Part shown: in pieces, positions 49,562-60,230 of the stretch
Position numbering within the stretch: position 1 is the stretch's first letter
Layout of the letters: every line of letters begins with the position of its first letter
Assembly: GCA_947499095.1 (NCBI GenBank)
Contig: CANMMR010000004.1
Coordinates: forward strand, 1 to 64,000
DNA: 64,000 nucleotides
Reading direction: 5' to 3'
DNA from: an uncultured Erythrobacter sp.
Lineage (GTDB): Bacteria; Pseudomonadota; Alphaproteobacteria; Sphingomonadales; Sphingomonadaceae
The notes under the pieces: generated by a model
Told to the model about the DNA's origin: nothing
Databases searched by the model: none
Seen by the model: only the letters and a program-made list of their open reading frames with translations
Position numbers and translations under genes: made by a program

Positions 49562-49873
49562 TTAAGCAAGCTTGATCTCGACGTTTACGCCGGCCGCAAG
49601 GTCGAGCTTCATTAGCGCGTCGACGGTCTGGGCGTTGGGCTGCACGATGTCGAGCAGCCGCTTGTAGGTGCGCACCTCGAACTGCTCGCGCGACTTCTTG
49701 TCGATGTGCGGGCCGCGGTTCACGGTGAACTTCTCGATGCGCGTCGGCATGGGAATGGGACCACGGATAAGGGCACCCGTACGACGTGCGGTTTCTGCGA
49801 TTTCGCCAGTTGCCTGGTCGAGAACGCGATGGTCGAACGCCTTGAGGCGAATGCGGATATTCTGAGCTTCCAT
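49562..49873 (-). CDS. rpsJ: 30S ribosomal protein S10 (NusE)
   Basis: 103 aa, with [20 protein letters not shown] and [20 protein letters not shown]. Head protein and, with NusB, antitermination factor. First gene of the S10 section after tuf. Confidence 0.98.
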   Translation of the reverse strand: MEAQNIRIRLKAFDHRVLDQATGEIAETARRTGALIRGPIPMPTRIEKFTVNRGPHIDKKSREQFEVRTYKRLLDIVQPNAQTVDALMKLDLAAGVNVEIKLA

Positions 49874-50198
49874 TACCTACACCGATGCGAAAGAGCCAAA
49901 GGGCCGCCTTCATCCGAAAATTTGGGCAACCCTCAAAAAACAAAGGCCGGCCCCGCTATGCCCGGTTTCCCGCAGCGGGCGGCCTTTCTGAATTGGGTTG
50001 GCGGAGACGAATCCCTGCCTGTGGGCGCGCATATACGGGGGAGACCCCGATTTGGCAACCCCCGTTTTCGGGGAATTTCCGGCAGAGGCCGGAACGCCGT
50101 GCCAGCCGAAACAGGCGCGGATGCGACTGCGTACCCACAATAAGCGAAGGGCCCGCCCTCCCCGAAGGAAGGACGGGCCCTGCTGTGTCGTTTGCGAC
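49874..50198. repeat. tuf-rpsJ spacer packed with inverted repeats
   Basis: About 325 nt without a gene. An imperfect 14-bp palindrome (AAAGGCCGGCCCCGCT against AGCGGGCGGCCTTT) spans about 49940-49986; CCCCG / CGGGG hairpins lie near 50070-50085; CAGGCGCGGATGCGACTGCG (50112-50131) recurs with one change at 59342-59361; and a strong GC stem (GGGCCCGCC against GGACGGGCCC) spans 50149-50180 just after tuf. The last may act as a tuf terminator or attenuator, though its T-run is poor. Confidence 0.6.
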
Positions 50199-51374
50199 TT
50201 ACTTCTGGATCGAAGCAACCACGCCCGAGCCGACGGTGCGGCCGCCTTCGCGAATAGCGAAGCGCAGACCTTCGTCCATGGCGATCGGAGCGATCAGCTT
50301 GACCGAGATGGTCACGTTATCGCCCGGCATCACCATTTCCGTGCCTTCGGGAAGGATGACTTCGCCCGTGACGTCGGTGGTGCGGAAGTAGAACTGCGGA
50401 CGGTAATTCGCGAAGAACGGCGTGTGACGGCCGCCTTCGTCCTTCGACAGGACGTAGACTTCGGCGCTGAACTCGGTGTGCGGCGTAACCGAACCCGGCT
50501 TCGCCAGAACCTGGCCACGCTCGACGTCTTCACGACCCACGCCGCGGATCAGGGCACCGATGTTGTCACCGGCTTCACCGCGATCGAGCAGCTTGCGGAA
50601 CATTTCGACGCCGGTCACGGTCGTCTTCGTGGTGTCCTTGATGCCGACGATTTCGACTTCGTCGCCAACGTTCACGACGCCGGTTTCGACGCGGCCGGTG
50701 ACAACCGTACCGCGACCCGAGATCGAGAACACGTCTTCGATCGGCATCAGGAAGGCCTTGTCGACCGGACGATCCGGAGTCGGGATGTATTCGTCGACGG
50801 CAGCCATCAGTTCTTTGATGCTGTTCTCGCCGATTTCCTCGTCACGACCTTCGAGAGCGGCCAGAGCCGAACCCTTAATGATCGGAATGTTGTCGCCGTC
50901 GAAGTCGTACGAGCTGAGCAGCTCGCGCACTTCCAGCTCGACGAGCTCGAGGATTTCCTCGTCGTCGACCTGGTCGACCTTGTTCATGTACACGACCAGC
51001 TGCGGCACGCCAACCTGACGGGCAAGCAGGATGTGCTCGCGGGTCTGCGGCATCGGGCCGTCGGCTGCGTTCACGACCAGGATCGCGCCGTCCATCTGGG
51101 CGGCACCGGTGATCATGTTCTTCACGTAGTCGGCGTGACCCGGGCAGTCGACATGCGCATAGTGGCGGTTGTCGGTTTCGTACTCGACGTGGGCGGTCGA
51201 GATGGTGATGCCGCGCTCACGCTCTTCGGGCGCCTTGTCGATGTTTGCGAAATCGACGGCCGAACCCATGACCTTGGTGATTGCCGCGGTCAGCGTGGTC
51301 TTGCCGTGGTCGACGTGACCGATGGTGCCGACGTTAACGTGCGGCTTATTACGCTCGAACTTTTCCTTCGCCAT
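50199..51374 (-). CDS. tuf: Elongation factor Tu
   Basis: 391 aa. GTP-binding [28 protein letters not shown] and SALAALEG; domain 2/3 with [13 protein letters not shown]. Delivers aminoacyl-tRNA to the ribosome. Slightly shorter than E. coli EF-Tu, normal for alphaproteobacteria. A 7-bp hairpin CGGCGCC / GGCGCCG lies in the fusA-tuf spacer (51421-51444). Confidence 0.98.
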   Translation of the reverse strand: MAKEKFERNKPHVNVGTIGHVDHGKTTLTAAITKVMGSAVDFANIDKAPEERERGITISTAHVEYETDNRHYAHVDCPGHADYVKNMITGAAQMDGAILVVNAADGPMPQTREHILLARQVGVPQLVVYMNKVDQVDDEEILELVELEVRELLSSYDFDGDNIPIIKGSALAALEGRDEEIGENSIKELMAAVDEYIPTPDRPVDKAFLMPIEDVFSISGRGTVVTGRVETGVVNVGDEVEIVGIKDTTKTTVTGVEMFRKLLDRGEAGDNIGALIRGVGREDVERGQVLAKPGSVTPHTEFSAEVYVLSKDEGGRHTPFFANYRPQFYFRTTDVTGEVILPEGTEMVMPGDNVTISVKLIAPIAMDEGLRFAIREGGRTVGSGVVASIQK

Positions 51375-51465
51375 TTTCCAATAACCTCTAATCTGAAAGT
51401 GAATTTCTGCGGGTTGGAAACGGCGCCCGCGGAATCAGGCGCCGCCCCTAGACGGAGATGCTGCC

Positions 51466-53598
<2,133 letters not shown>

Positions 53599-53660
53599 GT
53601 GGAATTCCTCGTAAGTCGGGGGTGAGCTAACTCGACCCCCATGTAGGGATTAGTGCGACA

Positions 53661-53712
53661 GTTTCGAGACCCTTCGACAGGCTCAGGGTGAGCGGTGCGA
53701 AGGGCCCGAAAC
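53661..53712. repeat. Palindromic repeat in the fusA-rpsG spacer
   Basis: Arms GTTTCGAGACCCTTCG and CGAAGGGCCCGAAAC pair around a centre with CAGGCTCAGGGTGAGCGG. The centre TTCGACAGGCTCAGGGTGAGCGG is a widely dispersed proteobacterial intergenic motif as I recall it. It lies 9 nt from the rpsG stop, 60 nt upstream of fusA. Confidence 0.7.
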
Positions 53713-53720
53713 TCTCCCGC

Positions 53721-54191
53721 TTACCAGCGGTAGTGCGAGAAGGCGCGGTTCGCGTCCGCCATGCGGTGCGTGTCTTCGCGCTTCTTGACGGCGTTGCCGC
53801 GGTTGTTCGACGCATCCATCAGCTCGCCCGACAGGCGTGCGGCCATGGTGGTCTCCGGACGGCCGCGCGCAGCGGTGATCAGCCAGCGGATCGCCAGCGC
53901 CTGGGCACGCTCGGGACGAACCTCGACCGGCACCTGGTAGGTCGCACCACCGACACGGCGGCTGCGCACTTCGACCTGCGGCTTGATGTTGTCGAGCGCT
54001 GCGTGGAACAGCTCGACCGGATTGGCCTTGGCCTTGGCTTCGACCGTGTCGAGCGCGGTATACACGATACCTTCGGCAACGGCCTTCTTACCGTCGAGCA
54101 TGAGGTTGTTCATGAACTTCGACAGGACCTGATCACCGAACTTCGGATCAGGCAGGATCTCCCGCTTCTCGGGACGACGACGACGTGACAT
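53721..54191 (-). CDS. rpsG: 30S ribosomal protein S7
   Basis: 156 aa from ATG 54191 ([20 protein letters not shown]); the frame is open further upstream through the palindromic spacer, which is not coding. [20 protein letters not shown] and AFSHYRW at the end. Nucleates assembly of the 30S head. Confidence 0.97.
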   Translation of the reverse strand: MSRRRRPEKREILPDPKFGDQVLSKFMNNLMLDGKKAVAEGIVYTALDTVEAKAKANPVELFHAALDNIKPQVEVRSRRVGGATYQVPVEVRPERAQALAIRWLITAARGRPETTMAARLSGELMDASNNRGNAVKKREDTHRMADANRAFSHYRW

Positions 54192-54242
54192 TGCTTTAAC
54201 TCCTTCGGAGTGCGGTGGCACATCCGTGCCACCTTGGCGGCT

Positions 54243-54312
54243 CCAGCCCTCTCCCCCGCCCGGCCACCCAGAGACTACCTTCGTATGGTGTCCGGGCGGG
54301 GGAGAGGACTGG
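54243..54312. repeat. 26-nt-arm palindrome between rpsL and rpsG, copy 1
   Basis: Left arm CCAGCCCTCTCCCCCGCCCG and onwards pairs with right arm ending CGGGCGGGGGAGAGGACTGG, with only three mismatches in 26, around a 16-nt loop. Very stable hairpin in either transcript. No T-run after it, so it should not terminate by itself. Confidence 0.85.
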
Positions 54313-54331
54313 ATCCGCGTTGAAACCTCGG

Positions 54332-54418
54332 GTTCGGTGCCGGTCCGCTTCCCCACCCGGCTACCCAGTAAGGATAATGCCTTGGGTGGCCGGGTGGGGG
54401 AGCGGGCCGGTGCCGAAG
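54332..54418. repeat. About 36-nt-arm palindrome between rpsL and rpsG, copy 2
   Basis: Left arm from TTCGGTGCCGGTCCGCTTCC to CGGCTACCCA pairs with the right arm TGGGTGGCCGGGTGGGGGAG to GGTGCCGAA, with few mismatches, around a 15-nt loop. The inner part resembles copy 1 (CC-C-CCCGG-TACCCA against CCGCCCGGCCACCCA), so both probably belong to one element family that has inserted twice in the same spacer. Confidence 0.85.
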
Positions 54419-54456
54419 CTGACGACGGATGTCGTCAGCGCACCCAACAAAAACCC

Positions 54457-54828
54457 TTACTTGGGCCGCTTCGCGCCGTACTTCGAACGGCTCTGCTTGC
54501 GGTCCTTCACGCCCTGCGTGTCGAGCACGCCGCGCAGCACGTGGTAGCGCACGCCGGGAAGGTCGCGCACACGGCCGCCGCGGATCAGCACGACGCTGTG
54601 TTCCTGCAGGTTGTGGCCTTCGCCCGGGATGTAGGAGATGACTTCGCGCTGGTTGGTCAGGCGGACCTTGGCAACTTTACGCAGAGCCGAGTTCGGCTTC
54701 TTGGGGGTCGTCGTGTAGACGCGGGTGCAAACGCCGCGCTTCTGCGGGTTCTGCTCCATCGCAGGGACCTTGGACTTGGCCTTCTGCGGAACGCGGCCCT
54801 TGCGGACCAGCTGGTTGATCGTCGGCAT
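54457..54828 (-). CDS. rpsL: 30S ribosomal protein S12
   Basis: 123 aa from ATG 54828 ([20 protein letters not shown]). [20 protein letters not shown] and [20 protein letters not shown] with the streptomycin-site lysines wild-type as far as can be read. First gene of the str operon. Confidence 0.98.
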   Translation of the reverse strand: MPTINQLVRKGRVPQKAKSKVPAMEQNPQKRGVCTRVYTTTPKKPNSALRKVAKVRLTNQREVISYIPGEGHNLQEHSVVLIRGGRVRDLPGVRYHVLRGVLDTQGVKDRKQSRSKYGAKRPK

Positions 54829-54883
54829 GAGTTCTCTCTTCACCGTGTGATGGCGGCGACTTGGGGTTGAGGATGAAATGTTC

Positions 54884-54979
54884 GCTTAGTCCGTCATCCC
54901 AGTAAAAGCTGGGATCGCTCTCCACAAGCGTTGCGCCCGCGGCACGATATTCCAGCCTGCGCTGGAATGACGTCTAAGC
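54884..54979. repeat. Compound palindromic element upstream of rpsL
   Basis: Outer arms GCTTAG / CTAAGC and CGTCAT / ATGACG enclose two smaller hairpins, CCCAG-TAAAAG-CTGGG and TTCCAGC-CTG-CGCTGGAA. The layout, beginning GTCATCCCAG and ending CTGGAATGAC, is that of a common dispersed intergenic element. It occupies the rpsL leader/promoter region and may affect str operon expression. Confidence 0.75.
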
Positions 54980-55190
54980 TGAAACACTCCACCCACCGGC
55001 CCCACGGCCACCGGGTTACTTTGACGGCTGCCCACCGGCGAGAGGGATACCCCCGCCGCAATAGAAAAGAGCCCGAGTGCATGACGCACCAGGCCCCGGG
55101 ACATGACCGGCAATGTTCAGCTCTATCTGACCGACGGTGGACGAATCCAACACCGGATGGCCGCGCACTTAGGGCGACAGGGCCGATTGG

Positions 55191-55634
55191 TCAAGCCACC
55201 GTACCGCTGTCCGTGCCCTCGTCCGTGTCCTTGTGCGCCGAGAGCTGGCGAAGGTGTTCCGCCACCGCCAGGTCGAGGTCCTGATAGACGTAGGACCCCA
55301 CGTGATAGTGCCGCACCACCTTGGTCGATATGCCATCCGGCACCACCGTGACCTGCGGCGGGTTCAGCGCCCCGCCTTCGTCCTCCCAGTCGCCGACTGC
55401 CTCGTCGGCCGCCGGCTGCGAAGGGTCCCCGGCATAGGTGCCGTAGATGATCGTTTCCGATCGTCCGACAAGATGCTCGGGCTGGGGCAAATTGCGCCAG
55501 TCGCGCAGGCGGCGAATCCGCTCCGCATATTCGGCGACCTTGGCATAATGATCGTCGCGCGTGGCATCGTCGCCATCGGCGCTTGCCCGCATGACGGCCA
55601 CCTGATGCGCGTGCAGAAGTTCGTTGAGATCCAT
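55191..55634 (-). CDS. Hypothetical protein
   Basis: 147 aa from ATG 55634. The N-terminal half is helical and charged (HYAKVAEYAERIRRLRDW); the middle contains SETIIYGTYAG; the C-terminal half has VVRHYHVGSYVYQDLDLAVA. No signal peptide or membrane segment, no known domain. Same strand as, and 86 nt after, the cold-shock-like gene. Probably real from its regular codon use, but not certain. Confidence 0.55.
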   Translation of the reverse strand: MDLNELLHAHQVAVMRASADGDDATRDDHYAKVAEYAERIRRLRDWRNLPQPEHLVGRSETIIYGTYAGDPSQPAADEAVGDWEDEGGALNPPQVTVVPDGISTKVVRHYHVGSYVYQDLDLAVAEHLRQLSAHKDTDEGTDSGTVA

Positions 55635-55720
55635 GACGGGTTGCCCTTGCGAAAGAGGGGAACGGGAAGCGGGAAAGGCCCGGGCACTGCTTGGGACAGG
55701 CGCCCGGACCCCCTATGCGA

Positions 55721-55990
55721 TCAGCCCTGCTGTTGGCTGGCCTGATCGCGCTGAACGTCTTGCGAACCTTGCGCTTCGTCCTGTTCCTGCTGGCGCAGGT
55801 CGATCGCCTGCGGTTCGCCGCCGCCGACCTGGCGGGTCTGGTAGCCATAACGCTGGCCGACCTTCGGTTCGGCTGCTTCCTGCTGGAGATCCGCCTTCAC
55901 GAAATGCAGCGCGTTGCCGCCCTTCTCAGGAGTGATCGTGCCGCGACCCTTGCCGGAATCGTAGCTCTTGATGTTGCCGTAATGGGACAT
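55721..55990 (-). CDS. Cold-shock-like (CSD) protein with glutamine-rich tail
   Basis: 89 aa. Residues 1-60 fit a CspA-type fold: MSHYGNIKSYDSGKGRGTIT, then PEKGGNALHFVKADLQQ and GQRYGYQTRQV; the usual RNP1 (KGFGFI) is altered to GKGRGTI and RNP2 (VFVH) to ALHFVK, so nucleic acid binding is plausible but not assured. The final 25 residues are Gln/Asp-rich (DLRQQEQDEAQGSQDVQRDQ) and probably disordered. Confidence 0.75.
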   Translation of the reverse strand: MSHYGNIKSYDSGKGRGTITPEKGGNALHFVKADLQQEAAEPKVGQRYGYQTRQVGGGEPQAIDLRQQEQDEAQGSQDVQRDQASQQQG

Positions 55991-56860
55991 GATGGTGTTC
56001 CTTCGATTTCGCGCAGGCGTTCATCAGCGACCGCTTGTGCGCGCTGGCTAGAAGGCGAAATGGAAAGAAGGGAGGGCAACTGGCCCCCGGGACCGTCGAT
56101 CGCGACTGGTAGCTGAGTGTTATGTGGGGTGTGGGGTGCGGGTTGCAATAGGAACTGCGTAATTTCGCAGACGGCCGCACCAAATTTCCTTCGCCAAGGT
56201 TATTGCCTAGAGGAATTCAGTGTGAGTAGAAGGATGGCAGGGGACGACAAGCTATCCGTAACGACCTTTCGTAAGGTCCAACCGCTTAGCAAGGCTTGGA
56301 ACTTGTGTCCCCCACCCCCTGATTTGGACTCAGCGGATGTTGCCAGTTTCTTCGTAGCACCGAAGATAAGGGGTCGAAGAGATACTTATCCTCTTTTTAC
56401 CCACGCCCCGGCTCGAAGTCGGTCTACTAGGCACCCCCGGCAGCCCGACCACTAGATACTGAATCAGCCGGGACTCTTCCGCAAGAGGGTGAATGATGAT
56501 TTGCTGGCTAAGTTTTGCGCGGTTTTCGCAGGTGCGCACTTCACTGGAGCCGCGAAGCGCGGAGAAAGCTATGCTGACACACTGCGCAAGCCCAAAATTG
56601 AATCTTTGGAAAAGATTTAGCGGGCGAAAAGGACGCTTCAGTCTTGCGATTCATTCGAATCCTCAGATGCGATTTTTCGAGCGTTCGCTAATCCTTCTCC
56701 GCATCTTAAGCAGTGGCGCGGTCCGTAGAAACGAAAGCCTTTTGCTACTTCGCAGTTTTGTTTTCGTTCCCCAACTGCTGGGACTTCCGAGGAAAGCATG
56801 CCTATTTGCCATCGGAACCACCCCCCGCCCCTCACTCGTTGGTTAGGCAAGGAGAACGCC
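55991..56860. other. Gene-free stretch, lower GC
   Basis: About 870 nt without a supported gene on either strand; the open frames here have no family resemblance or ribosome-binding sites. Base composition is clearly poorer in GC than the surroundings from about 56120 onward. The one recognisable structure is a hairpin-like motif at 56724-56772 that recurs at 57307. It may be degenerate foreign DNA, or hold an RNA gene I cannot identify; no RNase P, SRP RNA or tmRNA signature was seen. Confidence 0.5.
56724..56772 (+). repeat. Small dispersed motif, copy 1
   Basis: GTAGAAACGAAAGCCTTTTG then CTACTTCGCAGTTTTG and a T/C-rich end. GTAG / CTAC pair. It aligns over about 48 nt with the sequence at 57307-57356. 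Confidence 0.65.
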
Positions 56861-57022
56861 ATGCCCACACCAGAGGACCGAAACGACGAACCCATCCACC
56901 ATGATGCCGACAAGGCGCGCGGGGCGGAGATCATCCTGACCAAGCGCCGCAATCGGACGATCTTCATCGCCGGGCTGGTCGGCTTCGTGCTGCTGGCACT
57001 AACATTCGGGATGGCGGGCTAA
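56861..57022 (+). CDS. 53-aa single-pass membrane protein
   Basis: ATG 56861 with AAGGAG 8 nt upstream. The N-terminal 32 residues are polar (MPTPEDRNDEPIHHDADKAR, then LTKRRNR), followed by one hydrophobic helix (TIFIAGLVGFVLLALTFGMA) to the end: N-in by the positive-inside rule. Function unknown. Next gene starts 10 nt later. Confidence 0.75.
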   Translation: MPTPEDRNDEPIHHDADKARGAEIILTKRRNRTIFIAGLVGFVLLALTFGMAG

Positions 57023-57031
57023 GACGCCGGC

Positions 57032-57310
57032 ATGGCCGACGACACCTCGCTCTATCTGATCTGGCACGAACCGGGGGCCGCGCCTGCGGAGCCGCTCGAC
57101 CTGCATAGCGATGCGCATCCGCTGGCCGAGGGCCTCTGGCTGGTGCGGTCCGACCTCACCCGCTCCAAACTCTATCACCGGATCAAGTGGCAATTGCCAG
57201 ACGGTACCGCGCTGGCGTGCGCGCCGCTGGCGGACGAGCCCGACGGCTGGCCCAAGTTCAAGGGGATGGCAGCGGGTGCGCTGGCGTGGCTTAAGGGAGG
57301 CGGTGCGTAG
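57032..57310 (+). CDS. Small hypothetical protein
   Basis: 92 aa. Soluble, acidic/aromatic: LYLIWHEPGAAPAEPLDL, GLWLVRSDLTRSKLYHRIKW and LADEPDGWPKFKGMAAGALA. The string reads as a compact beta-alpha domain. Probably co-transcribed with the preceding membrane mini-protein. No family recognised. Confidence 0.68.
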   Translation: MADDTSLYLIWHEPGAAPAEPLDLHSDAHPLAEGLWLVRSDLTRSKLYHRIKWQLPDGTALACAPLADEPDGWPKFKGMAAGALAWLKGGGA

Positions 57311-57356
57311 GGGCGAAAGCGTTTTCCTACTTCGCGGTTTTTTGTTCTAGTCCCTC
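57307..57356 (+). repeat. Small dispersed motif, copy 2
   Basis: GTAGGGGCGAAAGCGTTTTC then CTACTTCGCGGTTTTTTG. GTAGG / CCTAC stem followed by a T-run: it overlaps the stop of the preceding gene and could terminate it. A shorter relative (GGAAACCGTTTTCCTAC) occurs at about 57456-57473. Confidence 0.65.
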
Positions 57357-57477
57357 AAACGCCGGGCGCGACGCATCCGCGTCGCTTGGCTTCCTCGCAA
57401 AGGCTCGGGCGGGCGGTCGCCCTTGCCTCGCCTGCGGCTCGGTGATTTCGCCAGATGGAAACCGTTTTCCTACTCGT

Positions 57478-57598
57478 CACTACGAGCGTAGCGAAGCAAT
57501 CCATCTCCTGCCTCGCCGCCTTTCGCAAGGTTTGGGGATGGATTGTCCTTTGGACAGCTTTGCTTCGCCGCGTCGCCTGCGGCTCCTCGCAATGACGG
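57478..57598. repeat. GTCATTGCGAG-type palindromic repeat
   Basis: The left part CGAGCGTAGCGAAGCAATCC and the inverted right part, ending CTCCTCGCAATGACGG, are the two ends of the common element that starts GTCATTGCGAGCGxAGCGAAGCAATCCA in many bacteria; GGATGGATTG in the centre pairs with CAATCCATC. About 120 nt long, possibly a mobile MITE-like unit. It directly precedes a degenerate ORF. Confidence 0.75.
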
Positions 57599-57930
57599 AG
57601 AGCACGATGATATCCCCCACCCCCACCCGCGCCACTCCGCGCCGGGCGACCTCCGCCGTGGCCTACACCTCCGACCTGCCGGAGGAGGACGATCCGCTCC
57701 TTGCCTTCACCCCCTATCTCCCACAAACAGCCGCGCTGCAATTGACCTACGGCCAGCCTCGCTTCCGATCCCACCCGATCTCCAGCGGCGGTTGGGCGTT
57801 GCCCGTCTGCAACTCCGTCGCCACGCTGGCGGCGACGGGGATCGTCTTGCAAGCCGCGCGCTCCATCGGGAAGAGCATGGAGGCGCTCTACAAGCTGCTC
57901 GCGGCCCCTTGCACCCACCCCGCGCTTTTT
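57598..57930 (+). pseudogene. Degenerate small ORF of a sphingomonad-type conserved protein
   Basis: Pieces in different frames match one protein pattern as I remember it from sphingomonads: EEDDPLLAFTP in the first frame, ISHKQPRCN then a stop in the second, and LAATGIVLQAARSIGKSMEALYKL back in the first. The last piece looks like a helix-turn-helix. At least two frameshifts are needed, so the gene is probably dead. Function unknown. Confidence 0.55.
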
Positions 57931-58093
57931 GCGCCAGGACAGTGGTCCATGCGGTCCATGTTGTCATAGTCGCGTCCTTGCGATCCTACGGCGGTCCAAC
58001 ACGCATTTGCGCGGCGGTCTCGCCTGTCGGACGACTAGCCGCTATGGCGGGCGGCAGCCTTGCGCATCGCGCCGCAGCCGAGAGGAGCCTGCC

Positions 58094-58768
58094 CTGACCG
58101 AGAATGCTGCCGACACCCCGCCGCAGCCCGCGCCCGCGCTGCGCTGGAGCGGCGCGTGCGGCGATGCCTCCATCCAGACGCGGCTGGAAGACGGGCGGCG
58201 CATCTGCATCCGCACGGTGACGCCCGCCGACGAGGCGCGGCTGCGCGCCGGGATCGCGCGGATGAGCCCGCGCTCGCGCTATTTGCGCTTCTTCTCCGGC
58301 GCGACGAGCCCGCCCGACTGGGTGATCGAGCGGCTGCTGGATGCCGACGGCACGCTCCACCTCGCCTGGGGGGCGATCGACCTGTCGGACCCGGAGGAGC
58401 CCGCGATGGCGGTGGTCCATGCGATGCGGCCCGATGCGGCGGACCGGGTGATGGAGTTCTCGGTCGGCGTGGTGGACGCCTATCACGGGCTCGGCCTCGG
58501 GCGGCTGCTGACGGCGACGCTGCTGCTGGATGCGGCGGACGAGGCGGTCGATGCGTTCAGCGCGCATGTGCTGGCGGAAAACGACGCGGCGCGCGGCTTC
58601 ATCCGCAAGCTGGGGGCGGAGCGTGTGGGGAGCCAGGGGCCGGAAACGGAATACCGGCTGGAGGTCGCCCCGGCGCTCGCCAAGCTGCGCGGGGAGACGG
58701 ACCCGCCGGGGCTGGCGGACGTGTTCGCTTACTTCGACCGTCTGGAGTCGGAGGCGAGCAGGCCATAG
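58094..58768 (+). CDS. GNAT family N-acetyltransferase, probable CTG start
   Basis: 224 aa if it starts at CTG 58094, which has a well-placed AGGAG (58083-58087) 6 nt upstream. The next in-frame ATG or GTG upstream (57929) would add 55 residues unlike protein. Motif A of the GNAT fold is clear (VGVVDAYHGLGLGRLLTATL), preceded by RICIRTVTPADEARLRAGI and RSRYLRFFSG as in protein-acetyltransferase-like GNATs. Substrate unknown. Its end overlaps the convergent acetyltransferase gene by 40 nt. Confidence 0.8.
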   Translation: MTENAADTPPQPAPALRWSGACGDASIQTRLEDGRRICIRTVTPADEARLRAGIARMSPRSRYLRFFSGATSPPDWVIERLLDADGTLHLAWGAIDLSDPEEPAMAVVHAMRPDAADRVMEFSVGVVDAYHGLGLGRLLTATLLLDAADEAVDAFSAHVLAENDAARGFIRKLGAERVGSQGPETEYRLEVAPALAKLRGETDPPGLADVFAYFDRLESEASRP

Positions 58769-59253
58769 ATTGCGACGTCGCACAGGCCCTTGTGCGTGGT
58801 CTCGTGCTCGCGAAACAGCGCCTCGCGGGTGAAGCCGAGCCGTTCGAGCAGGCGGACCGAGGGGGTGTTCTCGACATCCACCTCGGCGATGAGCTTGCGG
58901 GTTCCGGTGGTCAGCAGGTGGTCGACCAGCGCGGCGGTGCATTCGCGCGCGACGCCCTCGCCCTGCCGGTCGATGCAGGTGATGTAGCCGATCTCCAGCA
59001 CGCCCTCCTCGTGAGCTGGTACGGCGACGAAGCGACCCGCGACGCGGCCTTCGCCATCCTCCGCAATCCATGTGCGCCCCGGCCAGTCCGGCGCGGCGAG
59101 CCAGCCCCACAGCTCCTCCGCCGAGGCGAAGGCTGGACGTGAGAGATAGCGACACTGCGCCTCGTCGCCCAGCGTGGGGAACAGCGCCGCCTCGTCGCCC
59201 ACGCGCAAGGGGCGCAGGGTGAAGCGCTCGGTCTGCAGTATGGTCTCGGTCAT
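58729..59253 (-). CDS. GNAT family N-acetyltransferase (RimJ/RimL-like)
   Basis: 174 aa from ATG 59253. N-terminal LQTERFTLRPLRVGDEAAL, central LEIGYITCIDRQGEGVARECT and C-terminal DVENTPSVRLLERLGFTREA are typical of the RimJ/RimL type, which acetylate protein N-termini or small amines. Downstream of, and on the same strand as, the LysR gene. The last 40 nt are also the end of the plus-strand acetyltransferase gene. Confidence 0.88.
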   Translation of the reverse strand: MTETILQTERFTLRPLRVGDEAALFPTLGDEAQCRYLSRPAFASAEELWGWLAAPDWPGRTWIAEDGEGRVAGRFVAVPAHEEGVLEIGYITCIDRQGEGVARECTAALVDHLLTTGTRKLIAEVDVENTPSVRLLERLGFTREALFREHETTHKGLCDVAIYGLLASDSRRSK

Positions 59254-59366
59254 GCACGAGGTGATAACCGAGGCAATGGCCGAGGCAAGGCCGGCCGGTC
59301 GCCCGCAGCGGGTGCAGCTTGCTGCACGTCTAGCGAGGACGCAGGCGCGGATGCGGCTGCGAAAAA

Positions 59367-60152
59367 CTAGGACGTCAGGAAGGCGACGAGGGCCTTGACC
59401 TTCTTCGTGCGCCATTGCGGCGTCGGGGCGACCAGCCAGTAGGCGCGCGTGCCAGGCTCCGGCCCGTCGAGCAACTCCAGCCGCCCGGCCTCGATCGCGT
59501 CCTTGGCCAGCAGTTCGGGCAGGATCGCCCGGCCCAGCCCCGCCATCGCGGAGGATAGCGCCTGCCCGGCATTGCTCACCGTGACATGCGCCGGCTGGCC
59601 GTCCTGAAGCGACAGGCCCCAGTCGATCCAGCGATCGGGCGCGCCGGGCGCGGCCACCGTCACACGGCGCGCGGCGGCAAGTTCGACCCCCTGCAGATCG
59701 CCCGGCCCGTCCACCAGCCGAATCGCGAAGTCGAGATTGACTTCGGTAAAATCGGCATTCTCGTCGGGCACGAAGGTGAAGCTGATATCGGGATTCTCGG
59801 CAGTGTACTTCGCCAGCCGCGGTGCCAGCCACTGCGCGTAAAATTCGCGCGGAACGGCGATGGTATAGCTGTCGTTCGCCTGCCCCGCTTGCATCGCGGA
59901 TACGCTTTCCTCGAACTTCAGGAAGCCTTCGCGCAAGGCGTCGAGGCCCGCTGCGCCTTCCTGTGTCAGTTCCAGCCCCTTGCTCGTGCGGCGGAACAAT
60001 ACCGTGCCAAGGTGATCCTCCAGCGCGCGGATCTGCTGGCCGACGGCGGCGGGCGTCACCGCCAGCTCGTCCGCGGCGCGGGTGAACGAGAGGTGCCGCG
60101 CGGCGGCATCGTATACGCGCAAGGCGTTCAGTGGCAGGTGCGTGCGCTTCAT
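59367..60152 (-). CDS. LysR-type transcriptional regulator, GcvA-like
   Basis: 261 aa. N-terminal winged helix (LPLNALRVYDAAARHLSFTR, ADELAVTPAAVGQQIRALED) then an effector domain shorter than usual. Sequence of the DNA-binding part is closest in style to GcvA regulators. Divergent from ppk with 78 nt between starts, so ppk or itself is a plausible target; the effector is unknown. Confidence 0.9.
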   Translation of the reverse strand: MKRTHLPLNALRVYDAAARHLSFTRAADELAVTPAAVGQQIRALEDHLGTVLFRRTSKGLELTQEGAAGLDALREGFLKFEESVSAMQAGQANDSYTIAVPREFYAQWLAPRLAKYTAENPDISFTFVPDENADFTEVNLDFAIRLVDGPGDLQGVELAAARRVTVAAPGAPDRWIDWGLSLQDGQPAHVTVSNAGQALSSAMAGLGRAILPELLAKDAIEAGRLELLDGPEPGTRAYWLVAPTPQWRTKKVKALVAFLTS

Positions 60153-60230
60153 CAGGCAGGCGACTTAGGCAATGCTGCGCTGCCGCACAAGTCGCTGCGA
60201 TTCGCGAGACGCTTGTCACAGGGCCGCAAC

